A stretch of DNA of 64,000 nucleotides, taken from contig NZ_JACHNA010000001.1 of the NCBI RefSeq assembly GCF_014205175.1, positions 1,798,001-1,862,000 of the forward strand. The letters run 5' to 3'. The DNA is from Micrococcus cohnii (GTDB taxonomy: Bacteria; Actinomycetota; Actinomycetes; Actinomycetales; Micrococcaceae). Within the stretch, counting starts at the first letter, position 1, and each line of letters opens with the position of its first letter. Of the stretch, positions 59,804 to 64,000 are shown one piece after another. The notes under the pieces are model-generated. The model ran no database searches. It saw only the letters and a program-made list of their open reading frames with translations, and was not told the origin of the DNA. The position numbers and the translations under genes are program-made.

Positions 59804-61225
59804 ATGACCCCGACCACCTCGAACGTCCCGACCACGCCGAACCCGCTGCTCGCCCCCGCCGGCGCTCCGACCGCCGTGCAGCTCTCCGCCGATGTGCGCG
59901 CTGGCCGGCGCACCGCCGTCGAGGTCGTGGAGGCGAGCCTGGCCCGCATCGCCAAGGTGAACCCGACGCTGCGTGCGTTCACCGTGGTGACGGCCGAGTC
60001 CGCCCGGGCCGAGGCGGCCGCCGTCGACGCCCTGGCCCCGGCCGAGCGCGGACCGCTGGCGGGGGTGCCGGTGGCGATCAAGGTGGAGTCGGACGTCGCC
60101 GGGCACGTGACGACCTACGGCGGGCGCGGCTTCTCGACCCCCGCCACCGAGGACGCCGAGGTGGTGCGGCGGCTGCGGGCGGCCGGGGCGGTCGTCGTGG
60201 GGCTGACGGCGATGCCGGAGTTCGGGCAGTTCCCGTTCACGGAGTCCGCGGCGCACGGCACCGTGGTGAACCCGGCGGCCCGGTTGCGCACGCCGGGCGG
60301 CTCGAGCGGCGGGACGGCCGCGGCGGTCGCCTCGGGGTGCGTGCCGGTGGCGCTCGGCGGGGACGGCGGCGGGTCGATCCGCATCCCCGCGGCCGCGTGC
60401 GGGCTGTTCGGGCTGAAGCCGACGCGCGGGCGCACGAGCGCGGCGCCGCAGGCGGACCTGTGGGGCGCGCTCGGTGTGAAGGGCCCGTTGACGCGCACCC
60501 CGGAGGACTCGGCGCTGGTGTACGACGTGATCCGCGGGACCGTCGCCGCCGACCGCTGGTCCGCGGCGGACCCGGCCCGGCCCTATGCCGAGGCGATCGC
60601 CGAGCGGGGGCCGCGGCGAGTGGCGTGGCTGACGCAGCCGCCGCGGGGCCCGGTGCGGGTGGACGACGAGGTCGTGGCCGCGGTGGAGGCGACGGCGGAC
60701 CGGCTGGCCGCGGCCGGGCACGAGGTGGTCGCGGCTCAGGGGCGGTTCCCGGACGTGCAGACCTCGTTCGTGCCGCAGTTCTTCGCCTCGCTGCGGGCGT
60801 GCGTGGCCGGCGCGGAGCATCCCGAGCGGCTCGAGGCCCGCACGCGGCAGACCGCCCGGATGGGCGCGTGGGCGACCGCCTCCGTGCAGCGGCGGGCCGA
60901 GGCCGCCGGCGAGCGCATGAGGCAGCGGTTCCGGCAGCGGTTCGCCGGGTTCGACGCGGTCCTCTCCCCCACCCTGGCGTGCCTGCCGCCCGAGCTCGGG
61001 CGGCTCGACGGTGTCTCGAACGTGCGCGGGCTGGTGCGGGCCCTGCCGATGATCGCGTTCACGACCCACGCGAACGTCACCGGGCTGCCGGCCGCGTCTC
61101 TGCCGGCGGCGCCCTCGCGGGAGGGCCTGCCGATCGGCGTGCAGCTCACGGGCCTGGACGACGACGAGGGCGTCCTGCTGGCGCTGGCCGCGGAGCTGAT
61201 GGCGGGGTCGACGCCGGCGAGCTGA
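59804..61225 (+). CDS. Amidase-signature enzyme
   Basis: This is a 473-residue amidase-signature hydrolase. The catalytic Lys is in GVPVAIKVESDVAG, the cis-Ser in TPGGSSGGTAAAVASGC and the nucleophilic Ser in GGDGGGSIRIPAAACGLFGL followed by KPTRGRTS. The family includes 6-aminohexanoate-cyclic-dimer hydrolases, acylamidases and GatA; the lack of gatB/gatC nearby argues against GatA. TACGCT lies 7 bases before the ATG (leaderless). The substrate is unknown. Confidence 0.92.
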   Translation: MTPTTSNVPTTPNPLLAPAGAPTAVQLSADVRAGRRTAVEVVEASLARIAKVNPTLRAFTVVTAESARAEAAAVDALAPAERGPLAGVPVAIKVESDVAGHVTTYGGRGFSTPATEDAEVVRRLRAAGAVVVGLTAMPEFGQFPFTESAAHGTVVNPAARLRTPGGSSGGTAAAVASGCVPVALGGDGGGSIRIPAAACGLFGLKPTRGRTSAAPQADLWGALGVKGPLTRTPEDSALVYDVIRGTVAADRWSAADPARPYAEAIAERGPRRVAWLTQPPRGPVRVDDEVVAAVEATADRLAAAGHEVVAAQGRFPDVQTSFVPQFFASLRACVAGAEHPERLEARTRQTARMGAWATASVQRRAEAAGERMRQRFRQRFAGFDAVLSPTLACLPPELGRLDGVSNVRGLVRALPMIAFTTHANVTGLPAASLPAAPSREGLPIGVQLTGLDDDEGVLLALAAELMAGSTPAS

Positions 61226-61278
61226 AGCGGGCAGCCCGGCCGCCGACGAGGGCTGAGCCGCACCGCGTCCGACCCGGT

Positions 61279-64000
61279 TCAGCCCTCGGCCACCGCGACC
61301 TTGAGCCGCGCGTGCGAGCGGCCCGTCGTGTCCTTGAGGATGTCGTACTCGACGTCCACGTGCGGCTCGATCGCGCTGTACTTGTCGTTCGGGGCGCCGA
61401 TCACGAGCTGGAAGCCGAGCCCTCGCCACGCGCCGATCGCCCGCTGCGTGAAGTGGGCGTCGGCCTTGATCATCGCCTCGTCGAGGAACACCGGCGCGTA
61501 CCGGGGGCGCGCCGCGTCGGCGTCGCCGAGCTGGTAGCGCAGGGCGGCCCCGACGATGAACGCCACGAGCTCCTGCGACTCTCCGCCGGACTTCTCCCCG
61601 ATGTGGTCGTACAGGGCGACGTGCTCGCCGGTGGGGGCGTGGATCTTCTCGGCACTCACCCGCACGTGGGTGCGCACGTCCACCAGCTCCGTGGTCTCCG
61701 GGGACTCGGGGCGGATGCGCTCGATCAGCCGGGCCATGCGCGCGTAGGCGGCCTCCCGGTCCTCGTCGGTGGTGGCCGCGTCGATCAGTGCCCGCACGTC
61801 CCGCAGCTCCCGACGGAAGCGGCTGCGCGCCTGCGACCGGGTCTCCTGGGCGCTGATGCGCAGGCGGTGCGCGTCGTCGTAGAACGGCAGGTCGGCCATG
61901 ATCGCGTTGATCGGCTCGATGCGCTCGCGGATCTCCCGCAGCGACCGGCTCAGCGTGGAGTCCAGGTTCGTCAGGTCGTTGCCGGAGAGGGTCAGCAGGT
62001 TGTCCCGCCACTGGGCCTCGAGCTCGTGCAGCCCCTCGGTCTCGAGCTCGTCGAGGATCCGCTCGAAGTCGCCGACCGAGGAGTCCGGGTCCGCGCGCAG
62101 GTTCGGGTTCGGCCACCACTCCAGGAAGCCCTCGAGGGTGCGGCGCAGCACGGCCCGGTTCTGCTCGAGCGCGGCCTGCGCGGCGGACTGGTCGTCGGCC
62201 ACACGGCGCGCGGCCAGGCGCATGCCCTCGTCGAAGCGGGCGAGCGCCTCGCGCGGGTCCTCCGGCTCCGCCGCGTCGTCGGCCGCGGTGTCGGTGTCGG
62301 TGGCGGCTACGTCCGCAGCGGCGTCGTCGCGGTCCACGCGCTCGGCCAGGTAGGCGGCCTGCTCGCCCGAGAGGGCCCGGCCGGCCCGCTCGGCCGCGTC
62401 GAGCACGTCCTGGGCCGCGTCCACCTGGTCGCCGACCCGCTCCCACTCCTCGGCGAGCCGGCGCCCCTGCTCCTCAGCGACGACGGCCTCGCGCTGCAGC
62501 CGGTCCTCCCGGGCGCGGTGCTCGGCGATCTGCTCGCGCAGCCGCCCCAGCTCCGGCGTGCCCTCGGCGAGCTCCTCGACGGTCTGCGCCCAGCGGTCCC
62601 GGTCTCGCTCGGCGCCGGGCACGTCGAGCTGCGCCCAGTCCAGCTCGAGCACGTGCTCGAGCGCGGCCCGACGCTCGGCGTCCTCGGCGAGGGCGCGCTT
62701 GGTGCGCTCGGTCTCGGCGAGCGCCTGCTCGACGCCGGTGCGCGCCCGCTCGATCCGCTCGTCGAGCTCGGCGATCCGGTGGCGGTTGGAGAAGCCCAGC
62801 ACGTTGCGTCCCGCGTCGCCGCCGACGGCACCGCGCCGCCCCTCGGCGGTCTGGCCGCGGATCGTCAGGGCCCGGGGATGGTCGGCCAGCTCGCGCGGCG
62901 AGTCGACGCACACGTGTCCGAACCGCCGGCTCAGGTGCTCCTGCAGGGCCCCGGTGAACTCGGTGTCCCGGTAGTCCAGGCGCCCGGGCAGGGTGGCTCG
63001 GTCAAGGTCCCCGGCGGCGGGCAGGCCCGTCGTGACGCCCTCGAGGTGGATGCGGTGGCGCACCCCGGCCTCGTCGGCGGCGGCGCGCAGCCGGTCGAGG
63101 TCGTCCTCGTCCAGCAGCACGGTCGTCGCGAAGCCGCCGAGCGCCAGGTTGAACGCGGGCCGCCACGGGGCGAACTCGGTCTTCACCTCCACGAGCTCGC
63201 CGACGAACGGCAGCCGGTCCGGTTCGATGCCGGCCGCCTGGGCCAGCCGCTCGCGGGCCTCGTGCAGCGCCGGCGGGATGTTGTCCTGCCGCTGACGCGC
63301 CTGCGAGCGCTCGGCCTCGAGGCCGGAGAGCTCCTCCTGCGCCTGCTTCAGAGCGATGCGGGCGGCCGTGTGCGCGTCGAAGCCGCGCTCCCGCCCGTCG
63401 GCGTCGTCAAGCTCAGCGTGCGCCCGCTCGGCGAGCGCGGTCAGAGCCTCCCGGTCGGACAGGGCCGGGTCGACGACGTCGGCGCCGAGCACGGCGAGGC
63501 GGCGGCGCGCCTGCTCGCACCGTCGGCGGGCCTCGTCGACGCGGCGGCCGGCCAGCTCGTGCTCCCGCTCGGCGTGGGAGAGACGGTCGCCGCCGGAGGT
63601 GCGCGCCACCTCTTCGAGCCCCTGACGGGTGTCCTGGGCCTGGCGCAGCTCGGCCCGGTGCTGGCGGGCGGTCGCGTCCGCGGCGTGGCTGAGCCCGCGC
63701 AGGTGCGCCTCGACGCGGCGCAGCAGGTCGAGCCGTCGCTGCGCACCCCACAGGCTCGCCAGCGAGTCCGGGGCCGAGAACGAACCGATCTGACCGATCA
63801 GGCGCAGCCGGTCGGCGGCCTGTTCGATGCGCCCGCGCAGTTCGCGCACGGGCCGGAGCATGCGCACCTGCTGCTGCGCGGTCTCCATGCGCCGGCGGGT
63901 GCCCTCGAGCTCGTCGAAGTGCTCGACGACGGCCTGGGCGGTGGCCAGGGTGGCGGGGACCTCAAGCACAAAGTCCTTGTAGAGCCGGTCAACCGTGGAG
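61279..64000 (-). CDS. jetC: JetC-like SMC/MukB-type ATPase (Wadjet), 5' end outside window
   Basis: The visible 906 C-terminal residues are a long coiled-coil protein with an SMC-like ATPase end. A hinge-like region lies at about two-fifths of the visible part (FNLALGGFATTVLLDEDDLD, VCVDSPRELADHPRALTIRG). The end carries the signature EKSGGESQELVAFIVGAALR, Walker B YAPVFLDEAMIKAD and LGFQLVIGAPNDKYSAIEPH, which match JetC (COG4913) of the Wadjet anti-plasmid complex. The frame stays open to base 64000 (STVDRLYKDFV precedes the GTG at 63969), so the Walker A head is beyond the edge. An amidase converges on it, so jetD is not directly downstream. Confidence 0.85.
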   Translation of the reverse strand, partial: STVDRLYKDFVLEVPATLATAQAVVEHFDELEGTRRRMETAQQQVRMLRPVRELRGRIEQAADRLRLIGQIGSFSAPDSLASLWGAQRRLDLLRRVEAHLRGLSHAADATARQHRAELRQAQDTRQGLEEVARTSGGDRLSHAEREHELAGRRVDEARRRCEQARRRLAVLGADVVDPALSDREALTALAERAHAELDDADGRERGFDAHTAARIALKQAQEELSGLEAERSQARQRQDNIPPALHEARERLAQAAGIEPDRLPFVGELVEVKTEFAPWRPAFNLALGGFATTVLLDEDDLDRLRAAADEAGVRHRIHLEGVTTGLPAAGDLDRATLPGRLDYRDTEFTGALQEHLSRRFGHVCVDSPRELADHPRALTIRGQTAEGRRGAVGGDAGRNVLGFSNRHRIAELDERIERARTGVEQALAETERTKRALAEDAERRAALEHVLELDWAQLDVPGAERDRDRWAQTVEELAEGTPELGRLREQIAEHRAREDRLQREAVVAEEQGRRLAEEWERVGDQVDAAQDVLDAAERAGRALSGEQAAYLAERVDRDDAAADVAATDTDTAADDAAEPEDPREALARFDEGMRLAARRVADDQSAAQAALEQNRAVLRRTLEGFLEWWPNPNLRADPDSSVGDFERILDELETEGLHELEAQWRDNLLTLSGNDLTNLDSTLSRSLREIRERIEPINAIMADLPFYDDAHRLRISAQETRSQARSRFRRELRDVRALIDAATTDEDREAAYARMARLIERIRPESPETTELVDVRTHVRVSAEKIHAPTGEHVALYDHIGEKSGGESQELVAFIVGAALRYQLGDADAARPRYAPVFLDEAMIKADAHFTQRAIGAWRGLGFQLVIGAPNDKYSAIEPHVDVEYDILKDTTGRSHARLKVAVAEG

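Noticed and set aside
56613-59807. 1064-residue open frame on the plus strand
   Set aside because: It is antisense to the CNNM and amidohydrolase genes and is a low-complexity His/Gly/Val/Arg product.
59387-62446. 1019-residue open frame on the minus strand
   Set aside because: It runs through the amidase gene on the opposite strand and out of frame through jetC and the amidohydrolase.
63967-63969. GTG as start of the JetC-like gene
   Set aside because: The frame stays open upstream to the window edge (STVDRLYKDF), and the Walker A head expected in the first 200 residues is missing.

Overview
The window is very GC-rich, densely packed actinobacterial chromosome, most likely from a member of the Micrococcales. 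This rests on third codon positions that are almost all G or C, mycothiol-type detoxification genes, a LysE/LysG pair, an acyl-CoA desaturase with its own 2Fe-2S reductase, and widespread leaderless gene starts. No rRNA, tRNA, CRISPR array, insertion sequence or phage gene was seen. The species cannot be named from the sequence alone.

Layout, left to right. 0-10 kb: a DesK/NarL two-component pair, an ABC exporter, a Nudix hydrolase, a LysE exporter with its LysR regulator, an OmpR-type two-component pair and menaquinone methyltransferase. 10-16 kb: an NAD(P)-binding protein and acetyltransferase pair, a Pr6Pr membrane protein, an acetyltransferase-glutaminase(STAS) operon, a small alarmone synthetase and a pterin dehydratase, with a cluster of DnaA-box-like sequences between the last two. 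16-19.7 kb: an arsenic locus of two converging units: arsR, an ArsP-like permease and a 44-residue Cys-Cys protein; and a second arsR divergent from acr3-arsC. 19.7-24.5 kb: a DinB-like protein, SulP transporter with divergent MerR, a hydrolase and a Tat-exported phosphodiesterase. 24.5-27.8 kb: a three-gene operon (small helical protein, DUF1023 hydrolase, lipoprotein). 27.8-32.5 kb: fatty-acid desaturase, its frameshifted ferredoxin reductase, a PucR regulator, a flavin-reductase relic and a DJ-1/PfpI protein. 32.5-45.4 kb: a degenerate GIY-YIG-like protein, a DUF819/dipeptide-epimerase operon, a spermidine-synthase-like protein, an acyl-CoA synthetase, an FtsX/LolD-type ABC operon, DUF2975/XRE, a DMT exporter, LOG, apt and a membrane protein. 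45.8-55.3 kb: gdhA, a D-lactate-dehydrogenase-like flavo-iron-sulfur protein, a CGNR protein, a TetR-controlled two-component flavin monooxygenase and a TsuAB-like thiosulfate uptake pair. 55.4-64 kb: two CNNM/CorC proteins, an amidohydrolase, an amidase and, running off the right edge, the C-terminal part of a JetC-like SMC ATPase of a Wadjet plasmid-defence system.

Three features cut across the window. First, about 25 genes begin 6 or 7 bases after a TANNNT-like -10 element, so they are probably read from leaderless transcripts; this pattern was used to choose several starts. Second, three families of long intergenic palindromes recur (61 bp three times, 62 bp twice, about 56-60 bp twice), mostly just past gene ends, which suggests terminators or a genome-specific palindromic repeat. 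Third, two genes carry clear small frameshifts: the ferredoxin reductase, by one extra copy of a 5-bp repeat, and the flavin reductase relic, by one extra base plus truncation.
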